The translations under genes and the position numbers were made by a program. This document shows positions 51,600-60,644 of a stretch of DNA of 64,000 nucleotides, in pieces. This DNA comes from Guptibacillus hwajinpoensis (GTDB lineage: Bacteria; Bacillota; Bacilli; Bacillales; Bacillaceae_O), in assembly GCA_016841765.1 (NCBI GenBank), contig JAENYN010000011.1, positions 1-64,000 on the forward strand. Direction: 5' to 3'. The notes below the pieces were generated by a model. The model saw nothing but the letters and a program-made list of their open reading frames with translations, was not told where the DNA came from and ran no database searches. Every line of letters starts with the position of its first letter. The first letter of the stretch is position 1.

Positions 51600-52385
51600 A
51601 TGAAAGCGGCGATTTATCAAATGGATATCGTGCCGATGAATCCAGAAGCGAATCGTGAAAAAGTGAAACGGTGGGCCGGCCATGTCATAAAAGAGGAACA
51701 GCCTGATTTACTGGTCCTTCCGGAAATGTGGACAACCGCTTATACCCTTCCTGAACTGGACCAGGTTGCCGACCGGGAAGGCGAGCCGACGACCTCGTTT
51801 TTGCGGGAACTCGCGCATACGTACGGAGTCAATATTATCGGCGGGTCGATTGCCAACCGGAAAGGCGGAAAATTTTATAATACGGCGGTGGTGGTGGATA
51901 GAAGCGGAACGGTTGTATATCAATATGATAAGATTCATCTTGTTCCGATGCTCAATGAGCACCATTACCTTGAAGGCGGGAAAGAGAAGGTCGAGGTATT
52001 TGAGCTTGACGGCGTGAAGATGGGCTTGATCATATGTTATGACCTCCGTTTTCCTGAACTTGCCCGCAAGCTTGCCCTTGAAGGTGCGCAGGTGTTACAT
52101 ATTGTGGCGGAATGGCCGGCGGCAAGGAGGGAACACTGGAAAGCGCTGCAGGTCGCACGGGCGATTGAAAACCAGATGTATGTATTATCCTGCAACCGGA
52201 TTGGCGCATATGACGATGTTGAATTTGCAGGGACCTCAATGATTATCGACCCATGGGGCGACGTTGTTGCGGCCGGGAGTAAGGAGAATGAGGAGACAAT
52301 TATAGCCGATGTTTCTTTTAGTGAAGTTCCCCGGGTAAGGAAAGAGGTGCCGATTTTTAAAAGCAGAGTTCCGGATCTTTATTGA
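51600..52385 (+). CDS. Carbon-nitrogen hydrolase (omega-amidase/MtnU-like)
   Basis: A 261-residue nitrilase-fold hydrolase with the Glu-Lys-Cys triad at Glu42 (VLPEMW), Lys111 (YDKIHLV) and Cys146 (LIICYDLRFPE). The closest recognisable type is the Bacillus MtnU/YhcX-like omega-amidase that deaminates 2-oxosuccinamate or ketoglutaramate. No methionine-salvage genes are nearby, so the substrate is open. ATG chosen with GGAGGTG five bases upstream. Confidence 0.87.
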   Translation: MKAAIYQMDIVPMNPEANREKVKRWAGHVIKEEQPDLLVLPEMWTTAYTLPELDQVADREGEPTTSFLRELAHTYGVNIIGGSIANRKGGKFYNTAVVVDRSGTVVYQYDKIHLVPMLNEHHYLEGGKEKVEVFELDGVKMGLIICYDLRFPELARKLALEGAQVLHIVAEWPAARREHWKALQVARAIENQMYVLSCNRIGAYDDVEFAGTSMIIDPWGDVVAAGSKENEETIIADVSFSEVPRVRKEVPIFKSRVPDLY

Positions 52386-52389
52386 TAGT

Positions 52390-52494
52390 ATGACAGCGTT
52401 TGCAGGGAACGGTTTCGGATTGGTCGCAGTTCTTGTCACGATTGTTGCCGGCTGGTTTTCACTTCAGGGACTTGGCGCTCTCTGGAATTCTTAA
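52390..52494 (+). CDS. Possible 34-residue hydrophobic peptide
   Basis: A short frame beginning MTAFAGNGFGLVAVLVTIVA and ending LGALWNS, with one membrane-helix-length segment. It starts 4 bp after the amidase stop but has no clear ribosome binding site. It could be the remnant of a longer membrane protein. Low confidence. Confidence 0.25.
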   Translation: MTAFAGNGFGLVAVLVTIVAGWFSLQGLGALWNS

Positions 52495-52613
52495 AGAATC
52501 GGTCACACAAAAAGGTTTAACACTGCCTGAAAAAAAGGAAACCCGTATAGGAGAAGTTTTTCCGATTTTGAAAACCTTCATTTTTTCCAATCAACTACAC
52601 GGGAGGAATTGTC

Positions 52614-53303
52614 ATGGCAAAAGTATTAGCAGTTTTATCAAGCGGCCATACCGATGAAGAACACAAATATGAAACAGGCTGGTGGGCGGAAGAGCTGTTC
52701 GCGCCCTGGAATTTGCTTCTTGAAGCAGATCACCATCTTACACTGGCTTCCCCTGAAGGCGGCAAGCCGCAAGTCGATAAGATGAGCATCTCAGATGAAT
52801 ACGATCCAACCGGAAAATATACAGCTTTGTATGATTCCGGAAGAGCAGATAAAACGGAGAAGTTATCATCAATCAAGCCCGATGAATATGATGTCGTCCT
52901 GGTTGTCGGCGGGCATGGCGCAATGTATGATCTTGCGAAAAATGAAGATCTCCACGACATCATCAACAAAATCTATGATAACGGCGGTATTGTTGCTGCG
53001 GAGTGCCACGGGCCGGCACCGCTGTTATGGACAAAACGGACTGACGGCAAAAGCATCATTTCCGGAAAGAAAGTGACCGGTTATCCAGATGAAATCGAGC
53101 CGGAAGGACTGCTCGACATCTTGCCGTTCAGCCTTGAACAGGAAATGAGAAAAACAGCCGAGTATCAGCAGGGCGATTTGGAAAAGGCCGGTTTTGCAGT
53201 TTGGGCAGACGACCAGATTGTGACCAGCCGGGATCCGTTTTCTTCCGAGCTGATGGGGCAGGAACTCGTTAAAGCACTTGAATTGAAAAAAGAAAAAGAG
53301 TAA
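52614..53303 (+). CDS. DJ-1/PfpI-family protein (Hsp31/glyoxalase III-like)
   Basis: A 229-residue class I glutamine amidotransferase-like protein. The nucleophile elbow is AAECHGPAPL with Cys131 and adjacent His, and the acidic partner lies in the HKYETGWWAEELFAPW region. Length and GWWAEE motif match the Hsp31-like branch, credited with glyoxalase III/holdase activity against methylglyoxal. A good GGGAGG site precedes the ATG. Stress protection is the likely role. Confidence 0.87.
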   Translation: MAKVLAVLSSGHTDEEHKYETGWWAEELFAPWNLLLEADHHLTLASPEGGKPQVDKMSISDEYDPTGKYTALYDSGRADKTEKLSSIKPDEYDVVLVVGGHGAMYDLAKNEDLHDIINKIYDNGGIVAAECHGPAPLLWTKRTDGKSIISGKKVTGYPDEIEPEGLLDILPFSLEQEMRKTAEYQQGDLEKAGFAVWADDQIVTSRDPFSSELMGQELVKALELKKEKE

Positions 53304-53311
53304 TTGCAGAG

Positions 53312-53340
53312 CGGGCCGCAGGGAGCGGCCCGTTTTGTTT
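53312..53340 (+). terminator. Terminator after the DJ-1-type gene
   Basis: Stem CGGGCCG-CAGGGAG-CGGCCCG followed by TTTTGTTT. Confidence 0.8.
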
Positions 53341-53498
53341 CTGTTAAGGAAATTATAAAATTTTGCGTTGGGGATAAAAGCGAGAAGGGAGTCATCCAGC
53401 TCCAGGCGCCAGCGGCTATCGTCATAAGCGGTGATCCCCTCCTGCGGGTACCCCCGCTTATGCGTACGCCGCTAAGCAGGCGCCCAGCGCTTTTGTTC
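53337..53498 (+). repeat. Dispersed repeat family B, best-preserved copy
   Basis: It starts TTTCTGTTAAGGAAATTATA, then GAGTCATCCAGCTCCAGGCGCC, and carries the long dyad GCGGC..CATAAGCGG against CCGCTTATG..GCCGC, ending AGCAGGCGCCCAGCGC. It could fold as one large hairpin of about 100 nt. Confidence 0.8.
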
Positions 53499-53632
53499 TG
53501 GGCCGAGAGATGATGGCGTTGGATAATTTTGCGGCGTGGGTTGGTTTGGCTGGAATCTGAAGTAACGGCACTGTGTGGTGGCGTGACGTAATCAGTGCAG
53601 TCAAGTTAAGGATCAGATCTTGGCTGCAGTTT

Positions 53633-53737
53633 GGCATGAAACCGGAAAGGTACGGCTTGAAAACCAGCCTATATGGCGTGAAAAGAGTTAGATTGCGCAT
53701 GAAATGTCGTGAGAGTGGCGTGAAATAGCCGGGATTC
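53633..53737 (+). repeat. 21-bp periodic array, consensus GGCRTGAAA, five units
   Basis: Units begin at 53633, 53654, 53675, 53696 and 53717; every step is exactly 21 bp. The motif is the same as in the larger array at 34932-35230. It is followed at once by the right end of a family A repeat. Confidence 0.88.
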
Positions 53738-53780
53738 CGCCTGCAACGGAAATCAACACTAACGTTTAACAAAGCCTTAC
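53738..53780 (+). repeat. Family A right-end fragment
   Basis: GCCTGCAACGGAAATCAACA followed by CTAACGTTTAACAAAGCC matches the end of the copy at the left edge of the window. Confidence 0.65.
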
Positions 53781-54055
53781 AAAAAAAGAAGTCATTCTGT
53801 ACTGATTCCTTCTTTATTTCGCCTTTTCTGCTAAACCGCAATTGGGCCGATTCGAAATTTCTCCGGAAGCGGTCAGGTTGGCGTGAAAGGAGTCCAATGT
53901 CAAACATTATACTCAGTCTCACTTTAGTAAGGAAGAAATTCCAGTGGAAATCTCCCAACACAAAAAAGGAAATCCCCCCCATTTTAACGTATTTAAAAGA
54001 ATATACACTCAAAAACACAATAACCATTCGTATTACTTGAATAGGGGGAATATAC

Positions 54056-54919
54056 ATGCCCGGGTGGAAACAGCATCTTATACATACAAACAGAGGCCGT
54101 TTTGAAATTTTTACGAAAGGTGAGGGAATACCGCTCTGCGTTACGCACCTTTATTCGAAGTTCAACGAATCGGGAGATCATTATGCGGAACAGTTCACGG
54201 CTTCGCATTATGTCGTTCTCGTCAATTTGCGGGAAGCGGGCCAGTCTGATAAGGCTGCCGAACCATTCCAATTGGGGATGATTGAATCGGTCTTTGATTT
54301 GGAGGCGATCAGGGAAGCCCTTGGCTATGAAACATGGATTTTTGCGGGGCATTCAACGGGTGGCATGCTCGGACTGGTTTACGGGATTCATGCTTCTTCA
54401 TCACTCCGTGCCTTGATCATTACCGGGGCAGCGGCACGGGAGTATGCGTCTTCAACGCCAGAATGCATCTATAATCAAGATCATCCACAATTCGAAAAAA
54501 TGCAGAATTTGATTGAAAAGCTGAAAAAATCGGGGCTGACACCCGAACAACGGGAGAAGCTTGGAGTCGAACGGACAAAGTTGTCGCTATATGATCCTGA
54601 CAAATACCATGCTCTTTTTGACCCGGCAATCCAGAAAAAAATGTCTGCAGTCCGGATGAACTTTTTTGCAAGAGAGGTTTTAGTGTTTGGGATAACTGAA
54701 CAGCTCCACAGCATCAATGTCAAAACGTTGATTTTGTGCGGCCGCCATGACGTCCAGTGCCCTGTTTTATTTTCAATCGAAATGCACGAGGGGATTCCGG
54801 AATCAGAGCTTGTGATTTTTGAAAACAGCAATCATTATCCGTTTTTGGAGGAAAAGAAGGCCTTTCATGAAGTGGTGGCTGGTTTTTTATCCGTAAATGA
54901 AAATGGGGAGGAACCGTGA
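54056..54919 (+). CDS. Alpha/beta hydrolase (proline iminopeptidase-like)
   Basis: A 287-residue alpha/beta hydrolase with nucleophile elbow AGHSTGGM (Ser100), acid in LCGRHDVQCPV and His in ENSNHYPFLEE. The usual HGGPG oxyanion motif of iminopeptidases is replaced by HLYSKFNESG, so esterase or another hydrolase activity is equally likely. GGGGGG precedes the ATG. Its stop codon overlaps the next start by one base (TGATG), so the two genes are coupled. Confidence 0.83.
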   Translation: MPGWKQHLIHTNRGRFEIFTKGEGIPLCVTHLYSKFNESGDHYAEQFTASHYVVLVNLREAGQSDKAAEPFQLGMIESVFDLEAIREALGYETWIFAGHSTGGMLGLVYGIHASSSLRALIITGAAAREYASSTPECIYNQDHPQFEKMQNLIEKLKKSGLTPEQREKLGVERTKLSLYDPDKYHALFDPAIQKKMSAVRMNFFAREVLVFGITEQLHSINVKTLILCGRHDVQCPVLFSIEMHEGIPESELVIFENSNHYPFLEEKKAFHEVVAGFLSVNENGEEP

Positions 54920-55617
54920 TGAAACAGATTATCGCCATGGGTGGCGGAGGGTTTTCGATGGAGCCTGATAACCTGCTGCTCGATCAATATATTTTGGAAC
55001 AGTCGCCTGCAAAAAAGCCGAAAATATGCTTCCTGCCGACAGCCAGCGGTGATGCGGAGAGCTATATCAGCCGCTTTTATGATGCGTTCAAACAGCTTGA
55101 ATGCGAGCCTTCTCACTTATCGCTGTTCAAGCCCCAAACCCGTGACCTGGAAGGGTTCCTGCTCAGTCAGGATATCATATACGTCGGAGGCGGCAATACA
55201 ATAAACATGCTTGTGCTGTGGAAAGAGTGGGGTGTCGACCGTATATTGAGAACGGCGTGGGAACAAGGAATCGTCCTTGCCGGTTTGAGTGCAGGCTCGA
55301 TCTGCTGGTTTGAAGAAGGGGTGACCGATTCTTTTGGTGACGAACTTGAGCCGATGGAAGCACTGGGCTTTTTGCATGGAAGCCATTGCCCTCATTATGA
55401 CGGGGAAGAAAACCGGCGGCCGGCCTTCGGGAATCTGATCGCTGAGGGGCGGATGCGCCCCGGGTATGCAGCAGATGATGGAGCCGCCCTGCATTTCATC
55501 GGCACTGACCTGGTGAAATCGGTAAGTTCCCGGCCTGATGCGAAAGTTTATTATGTCAGGAAGAATGAAGACAGCGCAGAGCATAGAGAATTGGAAATGG
55601 ACTATTTAGGTGAATAA
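54919..55617 (+). CDS. Peptidase E-like S51 dipeptidase
   Basis: A 232-residue serine peptidase of the S51 (PepE, alpha-aspartyl dipeptidase) family: GGGGFSMEPDN at the start, YVGGGNTINML, nucleophile Ser124 in AGLSAGSICWFE, and the HYDGEENRRPAF segment. Intracellular hydrolysis of Asp-X dipeptides is the family role; S51 also includes cyanophycinase. Coupled by a one-base overlap to the alpha/beta hydrolase. An in-frame GTG lies one codon upstream; ATG preferred. Confidence 0.88.
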   Translation: MKQIIAMGGGGFSMEPDNLLLDQYILEQSPAKKPKICFLPTASGDAESYISRFYDAFKQLECEPSHLSLFKPQTRDLEGFLLSQDIIYVGGGNTINMLVLWKEWGVDRILRTAWEQGIVLAGLSAGSICWFEEGVTDSFGDELEPMEALGFLHGSHCPHYDGEENRRPAFGNLIAEGRMRPGYAADDGAALHFIGTDLVKSVSSRPDAKVYYVRKNEDSAEHRELEMDYLGE

Positions 55618-55696
55618 AACTGGCAGTTGGCTTGTCCGTTGTTGAAAAATGTATGCTTGTGCTGATACGTTCGTCCACTCCTTTTTGTACAGATTG

Positions 55697-55739
55697 AATA
55701 ACCTGTTATCGTAACACCAATTACAAAAAGGAGAGGATG
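55697..55739 (+). promoter_or_regulatory. Conserved block upstream of both spore paralogues
   Basis: GAATAACCTGTTATCGTAAC, then AAAGGAGAGG, here; GAATATCCTGTTACCGTACC, then AAAGGAGAGG, at 57047-57085. The conservation outside the coding region suggests a shared promoter or regulator site. I cannot match it to sigma-E or sigma-K boxes with confidence. Confidence 0.45.
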
Positions 55740-55745
55740 TTCTAG

Positions 55746-56810
55746 ATGCCACTGTCAAAAATTCCTGTGGTACTTGCCGAACAGGACGTAAGCTTCACAA
55801 TTGATGAAGAAATCGTCTTTCCAGAACCTGTTCTGGAGATCAAGAAAGTAAAAAAACGTCTCAAGCTGACCCAATGCCGTTTAATGCTTCCGACAAACAC
55901 CATCCTGTTGATGGGATTCGTCAGGAAAAACATCCAGTATGCAACACCGGTTGTCGGTGACGATGAATCTGTCACTTCAAATATCCGGTCGTTTACAGTT
56001 GATATTGATTTCTCTACGACGATTGAAATTGATGAGTTCATTAACTTGCCGACATCACTCGGGTTCAACACTTCAAATGAATTCGGGTTTCTGCGAAATA
56101 CGCCACTGCCGTCACCGGGCTTCTCTTCAAAAGATACGTTGATGGCCAACGACCTATCTGAATTTGATGCTGTAAATACGGAGACGTTCAACGAACTGCC
56201 GTACTGTGAGCTGACAGGAACAGCAACATTTGTGGAATACGATGAAGCCCTTGACCGTACACAGGGAGTTGTAATTGGCCCAAACGGCGATGAAATTGAT
56301 GCACCGTTTGAAGAAGGCACATTCACTACAATCATTGAAAAAATGGTTGTCAACTTCACTGTGAAAGTGCTTCAGCTGCAACAGATCAATGTTGGAGAGG
56401 AAGACAACGGCGACAACGATGACAACGATGACATGCCATATCCGCATTACAAGAAATGCAAGAAACACGACCGTACTGGCTATGGTTATGACTGCTGCGA
56501 CAGGAAAGACGGTCACGATGGAAATGCCCGCAAGCCAAAACGAAAAAAATCCGGCCATTACGGCCATCATGGTTATGACCACTGTGACAAGAAAGACAAA
56601 TGTGACCACTGTGACAAGAAAGACAAATGCGACCACTGTGACAAGAAAGACAAATGCGACCACTGTGACAAGAAAGACAAATGCGACCACCATGGCAAAA
56701 AGGACAAATGCGACCACCATTATGGCAAGAAAAGAAGAAAGGAATGTAAGCCGAAGTCCAGGTGCAAAAAGGTCTGGATCGACCCATCATGTGACGACTA
56801 CTGGGGTTGA
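55746..56810 (+). CDS. SPOCS-like spore-surface protein with Cys/His-rich repeats
   Basis: A 354-residue protein. Residues 1-225 resemble a DUF3794/SPOCS-type spore protein (PVVLAEQDVSFTIDEEI; LKLTQCRLM; GFVRKNIQYAT; LPYCELTGTATFVEYDEAL). Residues 226-354 are very rich in Asp, Lys, Cys and His. From 278 to 322 there are five nine-residue repeats DHCDKKDKC (last with HHG), encoded by 27-bp repeats at 56577-56711. CxxC and CxxH pairs suggest metal binding or cross-linking in the spore coat or exosporium. A paralogue follows at 57093. The family call is by pattern only. Confidence 0.7.
   Translation: MPLSKIPVVLAEQDVSFTIDEEIVFPEPVLEIKKVKKRLKLTQCRLMLPTNTILLMGFVRKNIQYATPVVGDDESVTSNIRSFTVDIDFSTTIEIDEFINLPTSLGFNTSNEFGFLRNTPLPSPGFSSKDTLMANDLSEFDAVNTETFNELPYCELTGTATFVEYDEALDRTQGVVIGPNGDEIDAPFEEGTFTTIIEKMVVNFTVKVLQLQQINVGEEDNGDNDDNDDMPYPHYKKCKKHDRTGYGYDCCDRKDGHDGNARKPKRKKSGHYGHHGYDHCDKKDKCDHCDKKDKCDHCDKKDKCDHCDKKDKCDHHGKKDKCDHHYGKKRRKECKPKSRCKKVWIDPSCDDYWG
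56577..56711 (+). repeat. 27-bp in-frame repeat, five units
   Basis: Five consecutive 27-bp units encode DHCDKKDKC. The units are nearly identical at DNA level (GACCACTGTGACAAGAAAGA then CAAATGY). Such repeats expand and contract by slippage and would vary the length of the Cys/His tract. Confidence 0.9.
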
Positions 56811-56855
56811 TAGAACCTTTTTAAAATAAGTTATTCAGAAAAGAGAGCAATGGTT

Positions 56856-56899
56856 CCTCATGAAAAAGCCCGTATGCGAATGCGGGCTTTTTCATGAGG
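56856..56899 (+). terminator. Strong terminator between spore paralogues
   Basis: A perfect 17-bp stem (left arm CCTCATGAAAAAGCCCG) with a nine-base loop; the T run is part of the right arm. Confidence 0.85.
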
Positions 56900-57092
56900 G
56901 TTTTCCGTTCCTTGCGGAGGGAGTGAGAGTGCTCTAAAACTCCATCTCCCCCGGTGGACTTGCTATGACCAGGCTTCTAAGGAATGGCCAATCACAAAAT
57001 CACAAACCCTTCATGGTTTTTCGTCTATTCCCTTTTCAGCACCAGGTGAATATCCTGTTACCGTACCTAAATGTAAAGGAGAGGCGAGTGCT

Positions 57093-57863
57093 ATGACCCT
57101 GGTTAAAATCCCTGTTGTTTTGGCCGAACCGCATGTCCAGGTTGACATTGAACAGGAAATCACATTTCCTGAGCCGGTCTTGGAAATCAAGAAAGTGAAA
57201 AAACGCCTGAAGCTGACGCAATGCAGGCTGCTTTATCCTACGAAAAAACTTTTTATCAGAGGATTTGTACGGAAAAATATCCAGTATGCAACCCCTACTG
57301 CTGCGACAGACACAAGCGTCACATCAAACATCCGTTCATTGACTGTTGATATCCCGTTCAGTGAAACAGTGGAGATAACGGAATTTATCAATTCACCTAC
57401 AATCCTGCGCGGAAATTCGGAAACGGAATTCGGTTATTTAAAAGAGATGCCGCTTCCAGATGGATATCCTGGCAAGGATAAACTGCTTGCGAATGACCTA
57501 TCGGAACATGACATGTATTCGGTCGAATCATTCAATGAACTGCCATATTGCGAATTGACAGGATCGGCAACCTTCGTTGAATATGATGAAGCGTTGAACC
57601 GTGTCCAGGGCAGGGTGATTTCCCATCAAAAGTGCCACGATGGCAAAGATAAAGATGCGCCATTTGAAGAGGGGACCTTCACAAGGCTGCTGGAAAAGAT
57701 GGTCGTCGAGTTCAAGGTGAAAGTCTTGCAGTTGCAGCAGCTGAATGTAACAACCCAGCCGGCTCCAATGTATGATGGCTGTGTGACACCAGTCGGAACG
57801 CCGATTTTTGAATGCCTAAAGGATGATAAAAAGAAAAAAGACGACGGCAAAGACAAATGCTAA
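57093..57863 (+). CDS. SPOCS-like spore-surface protein, paralogue without repeats
   Basis: A 256-residue protein about 60% identical by eye to residues 1-225 of the protein at 55746 (IPVVLAEPHVQVDIEQEI; FPEPVLEIKKVKKRLKLTQC; GFVRKNIQYATP; ELPYCELTGSATFVEYDEAL). The Cys/His repeats are absent; it ends in a short Lys/Asp tail with one Cys. Tandem duplication is clear. The sequence just upstream of the RBS (AATATCCTGTTACCGTA) matches the same place before the paralogue, so both are probably co-regulated. Confidence 0.72.
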   Translation: MTLVKIPVVLAEPHVQVDIEQEITFPEPVLEIKKVKKRLKLTQCRLLYPTKKLFIRGFVRKNIQYATPTAATDTSVTSNIRSLTVDIPFSETVEITEFINSPTILRGNSETEFGYLKEMPLPDGYPGKDKLLANDLSEHDMYSVESFNELPYCELTGSATFVEYDEALNRVQGRVISHQKCHDGKDKDAPFEEGTFTRLLEKMVVEFKVKVLQLQQLNVTTQPAPMYDGCVTPVGTPIFECLKDDKKKKDDGKDKC

Positions 57864-57870
57864 AAGGTTT

Positions 57871-57916
57871 AAGCGGGCGAAACAAAAACCAGATCGGTTT
57901 TTCGCCTGCTTTTTTA
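57871..57916 (+). terminator. Terminator after the second spore paralogue
   Basis: AAGCGGGCGAAA pairs with TTTCGCCTGCTT (one G-T pair), with an inner ACC/GGT pair, followed by six T. Confidence 0.85.
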
Positions 57917-57954
57917 ATGTATAATAAGACCAGCATACATAAAGGGGAAACGAT

Positions 57955-58581
57955 ATGATTGATGAAAAATTGAAGCATGCGCTTGCTGACTCATACGATA
58001 ACCATGCTGGCGATCGTGAAAAAAATGATGTACAGGATTGGAAGAGCGCAGAACGTAATAAGTTTTACCGATTTTTAACTGATGGGGAAAAAACATCGCT
58101 GCTTGAAATTGGTGCGGGAACAGGCAAAGACAGCCTGTTTTTTAAAGAAATGGGACTGGACGTGCTTGCGACAGATTTGTCACATTCAATGGTAGAGCTG
58201 TGCCGCAGCAAAGGGATCAATGCCAGGGTGATGAGCTTTGATGAAATTGATCTTCCGGAACAATCATTTGATGCGGTCTGGGCGTTGAATTGCCTGCTTC
58301 ATGTCCCAAAGGCCCAAATCCGGAGCGTACTGGAAGGATTGAAACGGGTCCTGAAGCCGGGCGGCCTTTTTTACATGGGGGTGTACGGCGGTGAGGACCA
58401 TGAAGGAATCTGGGAAGAAGATCCGTATAAACCGGCACGCTTCTTTTCCTTTTTTGAGGATGAACAGTTGAAAGCCTTGCTGTCCGAGTATTTTAAGATT
58501 GACTATTTCCAAGTGATCCCTGCCGCTGTCGTTGGCGGGAAATTTCACTTCCAGTCGATCATTCTGCGGAAGTCTGAATGA
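57955..58581 (+). CDS. Class I SAM-dependent methyltransferase
   Basis: A 208-residue methyltransferase: motif I LLEIGAGTGKDS, motif II VLATDLSHSMVELC, motif IV FDAVWALNCLLHVPK and LKPGGLFYMGVYGG. The small size and absence of a substrate domain leave the acceptor unknown. AAGGGG precedes the ATG. It is convergent with the SASP gene across a perfect terminator hairpin. Confidence 0.87.
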   Translation: MIDEKLKHALADSYDNHAGDREKNDVQDWKSAERNKFYRFLTDGEKTSLLEIGAGTGKDSLFFKEMGLDVLATDLSHSMVELCRSKGINARVMSFDEIDLPEQSFDAVWALNCLLHVPKAQIRSVLEGLKRVLKPGGLFYMGVYGGEDHEGIWEEDPYKPARFFSFFEDEQLKALLSEYFKIDYFQVIPAAVVGGKFHFQSIILRKSE

Positions 58582-58586
58582 AGAGA

Positions 58587-58609
58587 CCGGGACCTTATAT
58601 AGGTCCCGG
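58587..58609. terminator. Bidirectional hairpin between methyltransferase and SASP genes
   Basis: Perfect nine-base stem CCGGGACCT-TATAT-AGGTCCCGG just past both stop codons. T runs are weak. Confidence 0.7.
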
Positions 58610-58622
58610 CATTAAACAGCCC

Positions 58623-58811
58623 TTACTGCTGCCTTGGCATGTTTTCCTCGGCATATTTGATCATCCGCTTGACCATTTCCCCGCCGACTGATCCGTTGGC
58701 ACGTGCAGTTGTATCTGCACCCAACTCCACGCCAAATTCAGTGGCTATTTCATGCTTCATCTGGTCGACCGCATTTTCGGCACCCGGCACCAACAATTTA
58801 TTCCTTGCCAT
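58623..58811 (-). CDS. Small acid-soluble spore protein, alpha/beta type
   Basis: A 62-residue SASP with the germination protease site ([10 protein letters not shown], cut at Glu-Ile) and the conserved C-terminal DNA-binding region [16 protein letters not shown]. Alpha/beta SASPs coat spore DNA, shift it to an A-like form and protect it from UV and heat, then serve as amino acid store on outgrowth. GGGGTG lies upstream. It should be sigma-G dependent; I did not find a clean sigma-G promoter. Confidence 0.96.
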   Translation of the reverse strand: MARNKLLVPGAENAVDQMKHEIATEFGVELGADTTARANGSVGGEMVKRMIKYAEENMPRQQ

Positions 58812-58992
58812 GCTGAATCACCCCTGTGCAGTTATTGAACAGTAAGGAACTGTTCAGGCTTAACATATGGATAGAAGCGGTTTATTACCCGTATAAAAAT
58901 AAGGAAATGGTCTCTTTGACGGCAAACCGGGAAGAAAAGGTTTTTTTATAGGCAAAAAACCGCCCCAGCGTTTTTTTGCCTTACAAGCTCTG

Positions 58993-59217
58993 TTAAAAAG
59001 TCGGCAAGTTGTCCAGATTATTATCGGGATTTCCATCGGCATCAGACCGCAAATGTTCCTCGCCGTCACGCCCTGTAAAGACGTTCACATGTTCAATCTT
59101 ATCGTTTTTCGCCAGATGCTGAGCCTGCTTATAGTCGACGACTTCTCCGGAAGAAAGCTTGAACTGGACACTGTCGCCGTCGCCGTTTTTACGTACTGCT
59201 GTAATCTTATCTTTCAT
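58993..59217 (-). CDS. DUF3892-family small protein
   Basis: A 74-residue protein (MKDKITAVRKNGDGDSVQFK; GEVVDYKQAQHLA; VNVFTGRDGEEHLRSDADG) of the DUF3892 type, a small beta-rich family of unknown function widespread in Bacillus. The ATG at 59217 has GGAGG eight bases upstream; an ATG six bases earlier is too close to it. Monocistronic. Confidence 0.8.
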   Translation of the reverse strand: MKDKITAVRKNGDGDSVQFKLSSGEVVDYKQAQHLAKNDKIEHVNVFTGRDGEEHLRSDADGNPDNNLDNLPTF

Positions 59218-59356
59218 GCTCATCGCCTCCTCACATGTAGTATGGGGAGCAAACCTTTTCATTATGCACCACGAATTCCCGGGTGCTGCGGCATAATGGC
59301 AGAAATAAGCGAATCCTTATACAATGAAAGAAAGCGCTGTCAAAGGAGGAGAACGT

Positions 59357-60643
59357 ATGGGAGAAAATACGGATATTTACAGTAAGGAATATGCGCATCT
59401 ACTTGACGGAAAAGATCAGCTCGCCTCTTTCCGCAAAGAGTTTTACATAAAGGAAAACACAATCTATCTCGATGGTAATTCGCTTGGCCTTCTCTCAAAA
59501 CGGGCCGAACAATCGCTGTTCGGCATCGTCGATTCCTGGAAATCATATGGGATCGACGGCTGGACGGAAGGAGAACATCCTTGGTTTTATTTATCGGAAT
59601 CCATTGGGGAAAAGATGGCGGCTCTAGTAGGCGCCGAGCCTGACGAAGTGGTTGCCTCTGGTTCAATCACAGTCAACCTTCACCAGCTCGTTTCCACATT
59701 TTATGAACCGGAAGGAAGGCGGACAAAAATCCTGGCGGATGAATTGAATTTCCCTTCGGATATTTACGCGCTGCAAAGCCAGCTGCAGCTGAAAGGATAT
59801 TCACCTGAAGACCATTTGCTGCAGGTGAAAAGTGAAGACGGCCATTTCCTGAAGGAAGATGACATCATAAAAGCGATGACCGAAGATGTCGCTTTGATTT
59901 TGCTGCCGAGTGTGTTGTACAGAAGCGGGCAGATCCTTGACATGAAACGCCTTACGGAAGAAGCCCATAAGCGCGGAATCGTCATAGGGTTTGACCTGGC
60001 TCATTCGGCCGGCGCCTTACCCCACAAGTTAAGTGATTGGGGCGTCGATTTTGCTGTATGGTGCACGTATAAACATTTGAACGGCGGACCCGGAGCGGTC
60101 GGAGCACTCTATGTGAACAAAAAGCATTTTGGCAAAAGACCGGGTCTTTCCGGATGGTTTAGTTCGAAAAAAGATAAACAATTTGATATGGAGCATGAGC
60201 TGTCGCATGCTGATGATGCCGGTGCTTATCAGATCGGCACCCCGCACGTACTCAGCCTCGCGCCGCTGCTCGGTTCACTGGAGATTTTTGCTGAGGCGGG
60301 AATTGAACGGATCCGGGCCAAGTCACTAAAGCTGACGCGGTATATGATGGATTTGATCAAATACGAATTGGCCGGTTACGGATTTATAATCCGGAATCCT
60401 GAAAAAGACAGCGAACGGGGCGGACATCTGTTTTTGGAACATCCGGAAGCGGCACGGATAAGTAAGGCGCTGAAAGCAAACGGCATCATCCCTGATTTCC
60501 GTGCCCCAAACGGAATCAGGCTTGCGCCGGTGGCACTTTACAATTCATTCACTGAGGTGTGGGAAACGGTGCAGACACTGAAAAGGATCATGGATGAGGA
60601 AGAGTACAAAAAATTTGAGAATAAACGGGGAGTGGTGGCTTAG
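59357..60643 (+). CDS. kynU: Kynureninase
   Basis: A 428-residue PLP enzyme cleaving kynurenine to anthranilate and alanine. Family features: [48 protein letters not shown], the PLP-lysine segment [15 protein letters not shown] and the C-terminal [17 protein letters not shown]. The ATG at 59357 has AAGGAGGAG upstream. First gene of a compact kynU-kynB-kynA operon; gaps are 1 and 17 bp. Confidence 0.95.
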   Translation: MGENTDIYSKEYAHLLDGKDQLASFRKEFYIKENTIYLDGNSLGLLSKRAEQSLFGIVDSWKSYGIDGWTEGEHPWFYLSESIGEKMAALVGAEPDEVVASGSITVNLHQLVSTFYEPEGRRTKILADELNFPSDIYALQSQLQLKGYSPEDHLLQVKSEDGHFLKEDDIIKAMTEDVALILLPSVLYRSGQILDMKRLTEEAHKRGIVIGFDLAHSAGALPHKLSDWGVDFAVWCTYKHLNGGPGAVGALYVNKKHFGKRPGLSGWFSSKKDKQFDMEHELSHADDAGAYQIGTPHVLSLAPLLGSLEIFAEAGIERIRAKSLKLTRYMMDLIKYELAGYGFIIRNPEKDSERGGHLFLEHPEAARISKALKANGIIPDFRAPNGIRLAPVALYNSFTEVWETVQTLKRIMDEEEYKKFENKRGVVA

Positions 60644-60644
60644 C

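Noticed and set aside
58812-58870. Sigma-G promoter for the SASP gene
   Set aside because: There is an inverted repeat (TGAACAG/CTGTTCA), but boxes with the required spacing could not be identified.
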